Shown here piece by piece: positions 16,168 to 23,150 of a stretch of 32,547 nt of DNA. Origin of the DNA: a virus. Where the stretch lies: positions 1-32,547 of IMG/VR virus record IMGVR_UViG_3300010885_016018; one strand, 5' to 3'. The notes beneath the pieces were generated by a model, which was given only the letters and a program-made list of their open reading frames with translations, did not search any database and had not been told where the DNA came from. A program made the translations under genes and the position numbers. Within the stretch, counting starts at the first letter, position 1. Every line of letters starts with the position of its first letter.

Positions 16168-16168
16168 C

Positions 16169-17587
16169 TCAACCTCTCACAATCGCGCCGCAACTTGGAC
16201 AGTTTACTAGACTTTTAATAAGCGGCATACGACATTTTGGGCAGAAATTCGCAAGTGCAGCAAGGCTAAGCATAGACGATGCGCTCTCCGATAATTCAGT
16301 TAACGCCCATACCAACGCATCCATGCGGTCAGGGGAACTTCCGCTATCTGGTGTCCACATAACCATTTGGTCTTCTAATTCTGGAAAACCTCCGACATGA
16401 TGGACTCTTGCTTGCTCATACAATGCAGAAATAGGCTCTGCTCTAACTTTTTTGCCACGAGTTGCCGTTACTTTCTTAAAAGAAACTACTGAGTCAACTT
16501 GTTTTAATAGCAATTCAATCATGTCACCGCCGTTATTAGCCTCACCAATAACTCTGTCTGCTTTATGCCTATGGTACGACTCAATCGCTTTCCTAGCCCA
16601 AGCATCTGGTGAAGCCCTTAATGAATTGTCCTCCATTACATAGTAGTGACCATCTGCCGTTACTCCTGCAGTAACTATTCCCGTTTCGTCTGACTCTTCA
16701 CCGCTTGTCACCGCAGGATCAATCGCAACGACAATTCTTACCAACGGGGGCATTTCTTTTACTCGGGCGTCATCTATCATTTTCCGAGTCCAAAGTGCGC
16801 CTTCAATGTCCTCTAATAACTGACCATAAAGTTCTTGCCGACCCATACGCGTACCTGCATAACGACTCTCTAATTCTAAAAGAGCAGCCTGAGAGAGGTT
16901 TGCTTGGTTCTCAAAAGTGCTACCGCTTGTAATGTAAACAGAACCATCTTTGCGGGCAGTCCAATCACGCAGAAGGCGGATAGGTTTAGGCGTAGTAGTA
17001 ATACAGGCTCTAGGCTTTTCACCAATACGCAAAGCAAGAGCGATACCTTCTGTCCATGTTTCATACGGGTATTTCCATTTAGCAACCTCATCTGCCCATA
17101 CTCCTGCTAAGTTAAATCCGCGACCAGCGTCAGGGTTATCTGCGCCGAAAAGGTGGATACGCTGCCCTTTTGCTAAGTTGATTTGCCAAGATGAGCGGTT
17201 GTATAGAAAGTCAGTTCCTTCTTCCCAGCCAAGACGACGCAAGACACGCAGCACTCCACTTGGTCCTTCTACGCAAACAGTGCGACAATCTGAGAAAGTT
17301 TCTGCAACTATTGCCCATTCGGTCGGAGTCCCATCTGGTGCAACGGGATTCTTTATAACTGAGTCGATAAGCCATTCTGAACCCGTCCGAGTTTTTCCCC
17401 ATCCGCGTCCTGCAAGAATAAGCCAAATGTTCCAATTTCCCTCTGGAGGTTGCTGCTCTGGTCGTCCCAAAAACCACCAAGGAGAAAGTGCGACATCTTT
17501 AGCAACTTCTTCAGGTAAAGCCGAAAGCCATTTTTCTCGCTCTTGGTCAGGGAGATTAGATACCTCATCATAGATAGATGACGCCAT
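16169..17587 (-). CDS. terL: Terminase large subunit with C-terminal zinc ribbon
   Basis: A 472-aa DNA-packaging ATPase and nuclease. The ATPase has Walker A 'AGRGWGKT' (59-66), Walker B 'GVWADE' (D166, E167) and a coupling motif TTTP (197-200). The RNase H-like nuclease has 'VVAIDPAVTS' (D290), 'IGEANNGGD' (E349) and 'SPDRMDALVWAL' (D420/D423), so all acidic metal ligands are present. After the usual end the protein adds 30 residues with CPKC (449-452) and CPSC (463-466), a zinc ribbon. The ribosome site before the ATG is weak; the gene starts 33 bases after the small subunit. It acts at the portal during head filling. Confidence 0.95.
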   Translation of the reverse strand: MASSIYDEVSNLPDQEREKWLSALPEEVAKDVALSPWWFLGRPEQQPPEGNWNIWLILAGRGWGKTRTGSEWLIDSVIKNPVAPDGTPTEWAIVAETFSDCRTVCVEGPSGVLRVLRRLGWEEGTDFLYNRSSWQINLAKGQRIHLFGADNPDAGRGFNLAGVWADEVAKWKYPYETWTEGIALALRIGEKPRACITTTPKPIRLLRDWTARKDGSVYITSGSTFENQANLSQAALLELESRYAGTRMGRQELYGQLLEDIEGALWTRKMIDDARVKEMPPLVRIVVAIDPAVTSGEESDETGIVTAGVTADGHYYVMEDNSLRASPDAWARKAIESYHRHKADRVIGEANNGGDMIELLLKQVDSVVSFKKVTATRGKKVRAEPISALYEQARVHHVGGFPELEDQMVMWTPDSGSSPDRMDALVWALTELSESASSMLSLAALANFCPKCRMPLIKSLVNCPSCGAIVRG

Positions 17588-17620
17588 CAGGAAATACGAG
17601 TGAGTTCTACGGCTTTCTCA

Positions 17621-18091
17621 CTACTCTCCGTTTTCGGGATTGTCTGCGTTATTATTGTTAAGAGAATCGTGACGCTGGTCGAGTAATTCTCGAACGATTG
17701 CTTTTGCGTCCATGACTGGGAGCGCGTCACCGTTCTTTCCCGTAATTTCTTGTCTGAGTTTGTCATTTCGCCCCCATCTGTCTGAATGTTTTCTTTCTAA
17801 AAACCATCCTGCCGCTTGCCATGTCCCATTCTGAGCAGCAGTTCTAATAAGAGTCACGTTTGCAGCCTCAGCAATAGCCTCAGCACGCGTTACTGCATCG
17901 GAAAAATCGGAAAAGATAGTCGTCTTTCCTTTTGCAGCGTCACTCTTGCCTCTATTAAGCCACTCATAGTAGGTATCAGGGTTAATCCCTGCAGCGAACG
18001 CAGCAATCTTGGCATAGTTTCCTGCTTGAATGATGTCTGTTATACGCTTATGTATCTCAGGAGTAAGTTTAGTTTTGCGTCCTTTAGCCAT
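17621..18091 (-). CDS. terS: Terminase small subunit
   Basis: A 156-aa protein with an N-terminal helix-turn-helix ('RITDIIQAGNYAKIAAFAAGINPDTYYEWLNRG', about 16-48) that should bind the packaging site, a helical oligomerisation region rich in Ala ('SDAVTRAEAIAEAANVTLIRTAAQ'), and a conserved 'WQAAGWFLERKHSDRWG' segment. The C-terminus is Asn/Asp/Glu-rich. It sits directly upstream of the large subunit. Its ATG is one base after the folE stop, so packaging genes are read on the same mRNA as the base-modification operon. Confidence 0.9.
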   Translation of the reverse strand: MAKGRKTKLTPEIHKRITDIIQAGNYAKIAAFAAGINPDTYYEWLNRGKSDAAKGKTTIFSDFSDAVTRAEAIAEAANVTLIRTAAQNGTWQAAGWFLERKHSDRWGRNDKLRQEITGKNGDALPVMDAKAIVRELLDQRHDSLNNNNADNPENGE

Positions 18092-18092
18092 T

Positions 18093-18662
18093 TTATCCTG
18101 CCAACGATAGAAATTCAGCGCGCACTTCGGGATTGCGGAACTCGCCAGTAAGGGAGGAAGTCACCATTTCAGCACCGGGCTTCCTAACCCCTCTGCAGCC
18201 CATACACGAGTGATGAGCGCGAATGAGAGCAGCACTACCCTGAGTGCTTAAATGCTCATCTAATGCCGTTGTAATCTGCGTTGTTAGGCGTTCTTGCACC
18301 TGTAGGCGGCGAGCATAAGCGTCTACCAGCCTTCCTATCTTGGAAAGCCCTACTACTCGGTCTTGCGGAATGTAGGCGACAGTAGCGGTTCCTGTAAAAG
18401 GTAACAGATGGTGCTCGCATAAACTGACGAAATCTAAGTTCCTGACTATAACCATCTCATCCACATTCCCTACTTCAAAGGTGACTCCCAAGATTTCTGA
18501 AATGTCCTTGCCGTAACCTTCCGTCATTTCTTTATAGGCTTTAGCAACACGCTTAGGAGTATCTAATAAGCCTTCGCGGTCAGGATTCTCTCCTATAAGG
18601 CGCAATAGCCATTTGATTCCTTCTTCTGTTGCTTCCTGTAAGTTGCCTGTAAGCGCGTTCAT
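18093..18662 (-). CDS. folE: GTP cyclohydrolase I
   Basis: A 189-aa enzyme that converts GTP to 7,8-dihydroneopterin triphosphate, the first step toward preQ0. Visible motifs are 'ENPDREGLLDTPKRVAKAY', 'SLCEHHLLPFTGTATVAYIP' with zinc ligands C82 and H85, and 'HHSCMGCRGVRKPGAEMVTS' with C153. The start at 18662 is chosen because its ATG overlaps the queE stop (ATGA) and has GGAGGGG just upstream; the longer frame to 18716 would overlap queE by 58 bases without a ribosome site. Length is normal for the family. It is the last gene of the deazaguanine operon. The host must have its own FolE for folate, so this copy probably boosts flux. Confidence 0.95.
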   Translation of the reverse strand: MNALTGNLQEATEEGIKWLLRLIGENPDREGLLDTPKRVAKAYKEMTEGYGKDISEILGVTFEVGNVDEMVIVRNLDFVSLCEHHLLPFTGTATVAYIPQDRVVGLSKIGRLVDAYARRLQVQERLTTQITTALDEHLSTQGSAALIRAHHSCMGCRGVRKPGAEMVTSSLTGEFRNPEVRAEFLSLAG

Positions 18663-19372
18663 ACGCCCCTCCGTAAATCCCAAATTAAAGTATGAAGTCT
18701 GGTAGTCAGATTCCATCTACGAGCAATAACTCCATCAGCAATTCGCTGCAGCGTAGTTAACTGCTCTTCTCGGGTTGCGCCTTCTGGCATAACCCAAATC
18801 TTATCTTCTGGTAAGTGGAAATCTTTTACCCATTTGGCTATTTCTTCCAAATCGCTCTCTTGCTGAGCAACGAACTTAAAAATTACGCTATCGTGATAGT
18901 CAGAAAGATTGGTAAAGGTGTCTAGTGCTTCTCGGTTTATCCGCTTAGACTCCGGATCTCCGCCATGAGCCAATTTCGGGGAAACTGAGAATTGCTGGAC
19001 TTTAAGAATAGTATCTCCTGCAGGAACTATCGTTCCGTTGGTTTCAATGTGAATCTTTATACCTGCAGCGAATAAGCCGTCAAGGAGCGCATTCCAACCA
19101 TCTTGCTTCTGTTGTAATAAAGGTTCTCCGCCTGAGATAACTACTGCTTTAACCTGCAATTCCTTTACTGATTCTAGAATTTCGCTAACGGGTGTCCGCA
19201 CCATTTCATTGCGCAGATCAAATCGAGTCGCGTCCCAAGTGTAAGGTGTATCGCACCATGAGCAAGAAAGATTACAAGCACCTAAGCGAATGAATCCCAC
19301 TATTTGCCCAGCATAAACTCCCTCACCTTGAATGGTGGGTCCGAAAATCTCAGAAACAACAAGAGTTTTCAT
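18659..19372 (-). CDS. queE: 7-carboxy-7-deazaguanine synthase (radical SAM)
   Basis: A 237-aa radical SAM enzyme that turns 6-carboxytetrahydropterin into 7-carboxy-7-deazaguanine. The cluster motif C33-x3-C37-x2-C40 ('CNLSCSWC') follows the substrate-binding 'EIFGPTIQGEGVYAG', and 'VVISGGEPLLQ' is the GGE motif for SAM binding. 'IETNGT' and 'SPKLAHGGD' are also family signatures. The start overlaps the queD stop (TAATG). It is third from the end of the operon, after queD, the enzyme that supplies its substrate. Confidence 0.95.
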   Translation of the reverse strand: MKTLVVSEIFGPTIQGEGVYAGQIVGFIRLGACNLSCSWCDTPYTWDATRFDLRNEMVRTPVSEILESVKELQVKAVVISGGEPLLQQKQDGWNALLDGLFAAGIKIHIETNGTIVPAGDTILKVQQFSVSPKLAHGGDPESKRINREALDTFTNLSDYHDSVIFKFVAQQESDLEEIAKWVKDFHLPEDKIWVMPEGATREEQLTTLQRIADGVIARRWNLTTRLHTLIWDLRRGV

Positions 19373-19821
19373 TATTCACCTTTATAGTAAGCAACAGAAG
19401 TAGGAGTTTCCCATACTGCAACTTCTTCTAACACTAAACCATCTCGGAATCGTTCATTTATTGTCCAAAAGAGTTGTTCCCATGACCAGCGAGCAATGTT
19501 TTCCGCAGTTGGAATGTATGGAAAGTTAATTACTTGCCAACCATTACCGTTAAGCAAATCACTTAATACCGAATCTTCTTCCCAAACGATAAATGAATGG
19601 TCAAGGACATCATGGACTAAATGAGTCATGATGAGTTTTAAGTCTGAGAAATCTACGAGCATTCCGTTATCGGGAGAACCTGCTTCATCTACTATCTTGC
19701 CTACGCAGGTAACGCGCACTTTATAACGATGTCCATGCGGGTTGCGGCATTTGCCTTGATGTGAAGGTACGCGGTGTCCAGCGTCAAATTCTATTTCTTT
19801 AGAAATTAGGGCTTTTGTCAT
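19372..19821 (-). CDS. queD: 6-carboxytetrahydropterin synthase
   Basis: A 149-aa member of the 6-pyruvoyl-tetrahydropterin synthase family, making 6-carboxytetrahydropterin from dihydroneopterin triphosphate. Zinc ligands are H16 ('FDAGHR'), H29 and H31 ('NPHGHRY'). C25 lies in the right place to be the catalytic Cys, H75 is in 'LDHSF', and E138 is in 'VWETP' for pterin anchoring. It overlaps queC by ATGA and queE by TAATG. Length is a little over the E. coli enzyme because of an insertion after the central strand. Confidence 0.95.
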   Translation of the reverse strand: MTKALISKEIEFDAGHRVPSHQGKCRNPHGHRYKVRVTCVGKIVDEAGSPDNGMLVDFSDLKLIMTHLVHDVLDHSFIVWEEDSVLSDLLNGNGWQVINFPYIPTAENIARWSWEQLFWTINERFRDGLVLEEVAVWETPTSVAYYKGE

Positions 19822-20507
19822 TTTAGTGGGTTCTCATACTCAGGAAATGACGCGTATTCGGTTGGGTCTTCTACGCCCGCAACGGTAAAGGCTTCGCGTC
19901 TTTCAAAGCAAGTACCGCACGCTCCACAATGAATTTCTCCGCCTTTATAGCATGACCAAGAAAGACTTAAAGGAGCATCAATGTCTGCTCCTATTTTTGC
20001 GATGTCCGCTTTAGAGATTTCTACGAAAGGAGCGATAATCGTAATGTCACCAAAAGTATTAGTGCCAAGTTCTAACGCTTTACTCATAGCCGTAACGAAT
20101 TCTGGTCGGCAATCTGGATAGATGTAATGATCTCCGCTATGCACCGCAGTTGCTACATAATCTAGTTTCCTTGCCACCGCAATTCCCGCAGCAACTGAAA
20201 GCATAATTGCGTTTCTATTAGGAACGACTGTAATTCGCATAGTTTGCTCTGCATAGTGTCCATCAGGAACTACTACTTCATCGGTAAGTGCGCTGCCAGT
20301 TAGAAATGGTTTAATGGATTCGAGGCTGACCGTGTCGTATTTAATTCCGAAATGGTCGGCAACTTTATAAGCGGATTCTAACTCTTTAGAATGGCGTTGC
20401 CCGTAGTTAATTCCAATAGTTTCAACCCAGTAACCATCTGCTAGTAATTTTGCAACTAAAGTGGTGGAATCCATGCCACCTGATAGAAGTGCTAAGGCTC
20501 TTTTCAT
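19818..20507 (-). CDS. queC: 7-cyano-7-deazaguanine (preQ0) synthase
   Basis: A 229-aa PP-loop ATPase that converts 7-carboxy-7-deazaguanine, ammonia and ATP into preQ0. The PP-loop 'SGGMDS' is at 9-14; 'GINYGQRHSKELESA' follows. A zinc site is formed by C186, C194, C197 and C200 in 'CYKGGEIHCGACGTC'. 'VPNRNAIMLSVAAGIA' and 'GDHYIYPDCRPEF' are family motifs. All catalytic features appear intact. It is coupled to the QueF-like gene before it and to queD after it by ATGA overlaps. Confidence 0.96.
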   Translation of the reverse strand: MKRALALLSGGMDSTTLVAKLLADGYWVETIGINYGQRHSKELESAYKVADHFGIKYDTVSLESIKPFLTGSALTDEVVVPDGHYAEQTMRITVVPNRNAIMLSVAAGIAVARKLDYVATAVHSGDHYIYPDCRPEFVTAMSKALELGTNTFGDITIIAPFVEISKADIAKIGADIDAPLSLSWSCYKGGEIHCGACGTCFERREAFTVAGVEDPTEYASFPEYENPLK

Positions 20508-20908
20508 GCTAACTCTTTCTGAAAGCGGAGTGCGGTAGAAGTCATTTGTAAGCCACCGCGTATTTGCTGAATAGAAGTAACCTCTATGCGAAATGGCTTA
20601 AAAGCGTCCATCAAGTCATTTGCGATAGTTGCTGCTACTGCTTCACCAAAAATTCCAGTATTGCGAAATTTCATAAGGTATAACTTCAATGACTTAGATT
20701 CAACGCATAACTCATCTGGTACATAGTCAATGATGACTGTATAAAGGTCAGGCTGATCTGTTACGGGGCAGAGAGAAGTAAATTCGTGAGTTTCGAACTT
20801 AACTGAATTTACTTTTGGATTAGCAAAAGTTTCTAATTGGTTGGCTTCTAACGCTCCGTCAATTTTGCTTCCAAGAACTGTTAAATGTTCTACTGATGGA
20901 TTACTCAT
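20504..20908 (-). CDS. queF: QueF-like 7-deazaguanine reductase lacking the active-site His
   Basis: A 134-aa T-fold protein of the single-domain (B. subtilis-type) QueF family, which reduces the nitrile of preQ0 to the aminomethyl group of preQ1 with NADPH. Cys47 in 'FTSLCPVTDQPD' and Asp54 match the nucleophile and acid (C55, D62 in B. subtilis). The QueF motif E70-SKSLKLY for NADPH is intact, and Glu89 matches E97. The motif usually read FRNHGxFHE is here FRNTGIFGE, so the conserved His (H96) is Gly88, confirmed at codon GGT. The protein is shorter than QueF at the C-terminus. It could be a slow QueF, or an enzyme adding something other than hydride to preQ0. It overlaps queC by ATGA. Confidence 0.85.
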   Translation of the reverse strand: MSNPSVEHLTVLGSKIDGALEANQLETFANPKVNSVKFETHEFTSLCPVTDQPDLYTVIIDYVPDELCVESKSLKLYLMKFRNTGIFGEAVAATIANDLMDAFKPFRIEVTSIQQIRGGLQMTSTALRFQKELA

Positions 20909-20915
20909 TTTTCTC

Positions 20916-21557
20916 CTAAATAAAAATTACGGGTGCTTTTGTTGGCTGCAGTGAAAACCGATTTGCGTATTTGAGCAAGAGGGTTGCCTTGTGGTTTTTT
21001 AGACCAAAATAATCCGCCCACTCGCATAGCCTTTCTATTCGCCTTGCCACATCTAATGCCGTTTCAGTTGTAGGTGGGGTAATGGTGCAAAGTGCACCAG
21101 TTCCGCCATCTGTCCTTTTCATAGCCCAACCACGCCCGAATAGTCTTTCATTAACTGTCCAGACATCGCCTTGCTTTATAAAACGGATTAGTTCAAAATC
21201 GCACGAAAAAGGTTGTTTCCCATGTATTCCGCATCTTCCGTTTTCTTGTATTAAGTTTTTACATCTACTGCCTTTATTCTCTTCCTGCGTATCTGACCAA
21301 AGAGTAACACTTTTTCCATTAAAATCAACTGTTCTTTCAACTAATTCATACGGTTTTGCTTCTTTTTCTATGTAATCTAATGAGAAAGTAGGGCAACACC
21401 CTCCGCAGTTAGAAGGACAAGTAAAGCCTTTTAAGAATCCAGTTCCAACTCTTAGCAGCATAGGTTGGTAAATCGTGCCTTTATAAGTGAAGGGGTGAGA
21501 GGTAATGGCAGCAAAATAACTGCTAACCACTTTATCTATCGTATCCCGTTGGGGCAC
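20916..21557 (-). CDS. YkgJ-type Cys-cluster protein of the deazaguanine operon, candidate base-tailoring enzyme
   Basis: A 213-aa protein starting with GTG inside the stop of the ParB-like gene (TAGTG). It has the YkgJ/FliB signature C47-x3-C51-x2-C54-C55 ('CPSNCGGCC') plus C99, C109, H112 and C119 ('GRCGIHGKQPFSC'), expected to hold an iron-sulfur cluster or zinc. Residues 130-213 form a helical C-terminal part with 'FGRGWAMKRTDGG'. Members of this superfamily include FliB, which methylates flagellin lysines, so a methyl transfer to an amino group is possible. Its place between the transglycosylase pair and the QueF-like gene suggests it acts on the 7-deazaguanine side chain or works with DpdA. 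The exact reaction cannot be read from sequence. Confidence 0.75.
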   Translation of the reverse strand: MPQRDTIDKVVSSYFAAITSHPFTYKGTIYQPMLLRVGTGFLKGFTCPSNCGGCCPTFSLDYIEKEAKPYELVERTVDFNGKSVTLWSDTQEENKGSRCKNLIQENGRCGIHGKQPFSCDFELIRFIKQGDVWTVNERLFGRGWAMKRTDGGTGALCTITPPTTETALDVARRIERLCEWADYFGLKNHKATLLLKYANRFSLQPTKAPVIFI

Positions 21558-22228
21558 TACTTTCCTGCTTTATTAAGAAGATGAGAAATAAAAGCCCCTG
21601 CCTGTAATTTCGGGTCTTTAGGAAAATCGCTGCGTAATTCAGCAAGGTAATCTTTCCAACGTTGCTCGGTATCTTCATCTAAAAGAGCATTAACCCGAAA
21701 ACCTTCATCACTTTTAGTATCGAAATCATCATCTACTACTCCAGTACCAAACTCATCCCAGTTAAAATCTGAAACCGCCATAAGTTCTGCAATTTGAGGC
21801 GCGGTATAAGGCAGACCTACTCCCAAAGTATCTCCCAAAGTTAGAGAAATGTCTGCTAACAAATGACCCAAACTAACGAGATCGGCTTGACCGCGAGTTT
21901 CATTCATGATAACCGTTAGTTTTTTTGCTCTTGCTTCTTCTATCTCTAGCACTACCGCAGGAATAGTTCTTTGCTTGATGAGGTCTTTGACATTTTCTTT
22001 ACCTTCTAATTTTTTTTCTGCTATTTCCTGCAACGCTCGCCATCTATGCTCCCCGTCAATAATTTGATAGTTACCTTCATGCTCTCGGACGAGAATAGGG
22101 GCGATGAAACCGTTGTCTAAGATAGATTCGATTTCTGCTGCATACTGACGCTCGTTCTGCTTATTCGGGTTCCAAGGATTTGCTTCTACTTTAGCGATAG
22201 GTAAGTGTTCTACTATGAGTTTTTCCAT
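21557..22228 (-). CDS. ParB/sulfiredoxin-fold protein paired with DpdA (DpdB-like)
   Basis: A 223-aa protein with a ParB N-terminal domain: 'IAKVEANPWNPNKQNERQ' and the nucleotide-binding box 'YQIIDGEHRWRAL' (GEHRW at 59-63). The C-terminal half is helical and acidic, with no clear HTH. The start at 22228 is chosen because its ATG overlaps the dpdA stop (TAATG); the longer frame reads back into dpdA. In bacterial dpd islands DpdB, which has a ParB-like domain, is needed with DpdA to insert preQ0 into DNA, and phage dpdA genes often have a ParB-like neighbour. It likely powers or targets base exchange; a plasmid partition role is unlikely here. Confidence 0.82.
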   Translation of the reverse strand: MEKLIVEHLPIAKVEANPWNPNKQNERQYAAEIESILDNGFIAPILVREHEGNYQIIDGEHRWRALQEIAEKKLEGKENVKDLIKQRTIPAVVLEIEEARAKKLTVIMNETRGQADLVSLGHLLADISLTLGDTLGVGLPYTAPQIAELMAVSDFNWDEFGTGVVDDDFDTKSDEGFRVNALLDEDTEQRWKDYLAELRSDFPKDPKLQAGAFISHLLNKAGK

Positions 22229-23049
22229 TAGTCCTCCCAGACAATTCCGCGAGCAGCCCATAACGAAGTTATAGCATCGCCCATGCGTATTTGATTTTCT
22301 ATTCCTTTTCGGGCAACGAAAGTAACTGCTTCCCGACTATCTCTGTGCCTTATTACTTCTACTCCGTAATTCTTACCTACCCGAGCAGTTTTGCCAAGTT
22401 CATTGGTATAGCCTCCATAACGAAAAGGTGATGACCAAGTTGAGGAATCTGCTGAGTAATACGGAAAGTTAGCAAGCATTCGGTAAGAGGTAACGGCTAA
22501 ACCATGAGTGCGCGGAAAAACTTTATTATGATTTTCTACAAAATGACCCATAAGAACTTTCTGCCATGCCAGTTTAGAATTAATCGCGACATCGTTTCGG
22601 GGAGAAATGCCAAGAATTCCTTTAGGCGGTAAGCGTGATACCAGTAAGTCTAAAAACTCTCTTGATTCATCTTGGTGGAATACTTCCATTACTTCCAATC
22701 CCTGCGCTCGCAAGTAATCTGCGTTTTTAAGGCTCATCTCCATGCCAGCCTTGCGTTCTTTTTCGCTAGAAGTCTTGCCTCTTTCACCCGGAATCACATC
22801 TAAGTTAACGCATACCACGCGCCTGTATTTTTCTTTTTGTTTATTTGACCAATCCGCGTATGCTGAAATGTCTACTTTAGTTCCTTTAGACCATGCGCTA
22901 AACGCACCAGAATCAAAGATTAAATACTCAGGATTCCAAGTGACGGGTTCTAGTGCTTCTTTATACTCAAAAGATACTAAGACATTTTTCGGCGCGAGTT
23001 GCTGCATCATAAGCCCATGACTTAAACCAAGTGCGAAGGTCAGCCTCAT
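22228..23049 (-). CDS. dpdA: DpdA-type DNA 7-deazaguanine transglycosylase
   Basis: A 273-aa TIM-barrel protein related to tRNA-guanine transglycosylases. Matching positions are 'LIFDSGAFSAW' (D46, like the substrate-binding Asp of TGT), 'VNLDVIPG' (D84), 'MEVFHQDE' (H125), 'GILGISPRND', 'THGLAVTS', and 'YYSADSSTW' with D201 in the place of the nucleophilic Asp. It is shorter than tRNA TGT and lacks its zinc-binding C-terminal Cys set, as is usual for phage DpdA. It should swap guanine in DNA for a 7-deazaguanine made by the downstream genes. It leads the operon, behind a 14-bp hairpin that ends 16 bases before its ATG, with GAAAGG as ribosome site. Confidence 0.88.
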   Translation of the reverse strand: MRLTFALGLSHGLMMQQLAPKNVLVSFEYKEALEPVTWNPEYLIFDSGAFSAWSKGTKVDISAYADWSNKQKEKYRRVVCVNLDVIPGERGKTSSEKERKAGMEMSLKNADYLRAQGLEVMEVFHQDESREFLDLLVSRLPPKGILGISPRNDVAINSKLAWQKVLMGHFVENHNKVFPRTHGLAVTSYRMLANFPYYSADSSTWSSPFRYGGYTNELGKTARVGKNYGVEVIRHRDSREAVTFVARKGIENQIRMGDAITSLWAARGIVWED

Positions 23050-23065
23050 TTTTGCCTTTCAAGGT

Positions 23066-23113
23066 GGTAGGTGAGAGATAGTCGTCAGGGTAGGAAACGA
23101 TCTCTCACCTACC
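23066..23113 (-). other. 14-bp perfect stem-loop in the dpdA leader
   Basis: GGTAGGTGAGAGAT (23066-23079) and ATCTCTCACCTACC (23100-23113) are exact inverted repeats around a 20-base loop. In the mRNA the base of the stem abuts the ribosome site of dpdA, and no T-run follows, so this is not an intrinsic terminator. It could control initiation, block RNase attack on the operon mRNA, or bind a regulator as DNA. The structure is certain from sequence; the role is inferred. Confidence 0.75.
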
Positions 23114-23124
23114 TCTCGTACTGT

Positions 23125-23150
23125 AGCGCATTAAATTCCCGTAATGCGCT
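23125..23150. other. 9-bp hairpin at the end of the ssb-HTH gene block
   Basis: AGCGCATTA (23125-23133) and TAATGCGCT (23142-23150) form a perfect stem with an 8-base loop that includes the stop codon of the HTH gene. On the minus strand no T-run follows; on the plus strand TTTT follows (to 23153). It may act as a 3' end stabiliser for the early mRNA or as a weak block for plus-strand transcripts. Confidence 0.55.

Noticed and set aside
16950-17573. 207-codon plus-strand open frame inside terL
   Set aside because: It lies fully opposite the conserved terminase, shows no known motif, and has no ribosome site in a region where the other strand is clearly coding.
23050-23130. preQ1 riboswitch in front of dpdA
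   Set aside because: The stems are long and perfect with a large loop. I could not find the short H-type pseudoknot with an A-rich tail that defines preQ1-I, nor a preQ1-II pattern.
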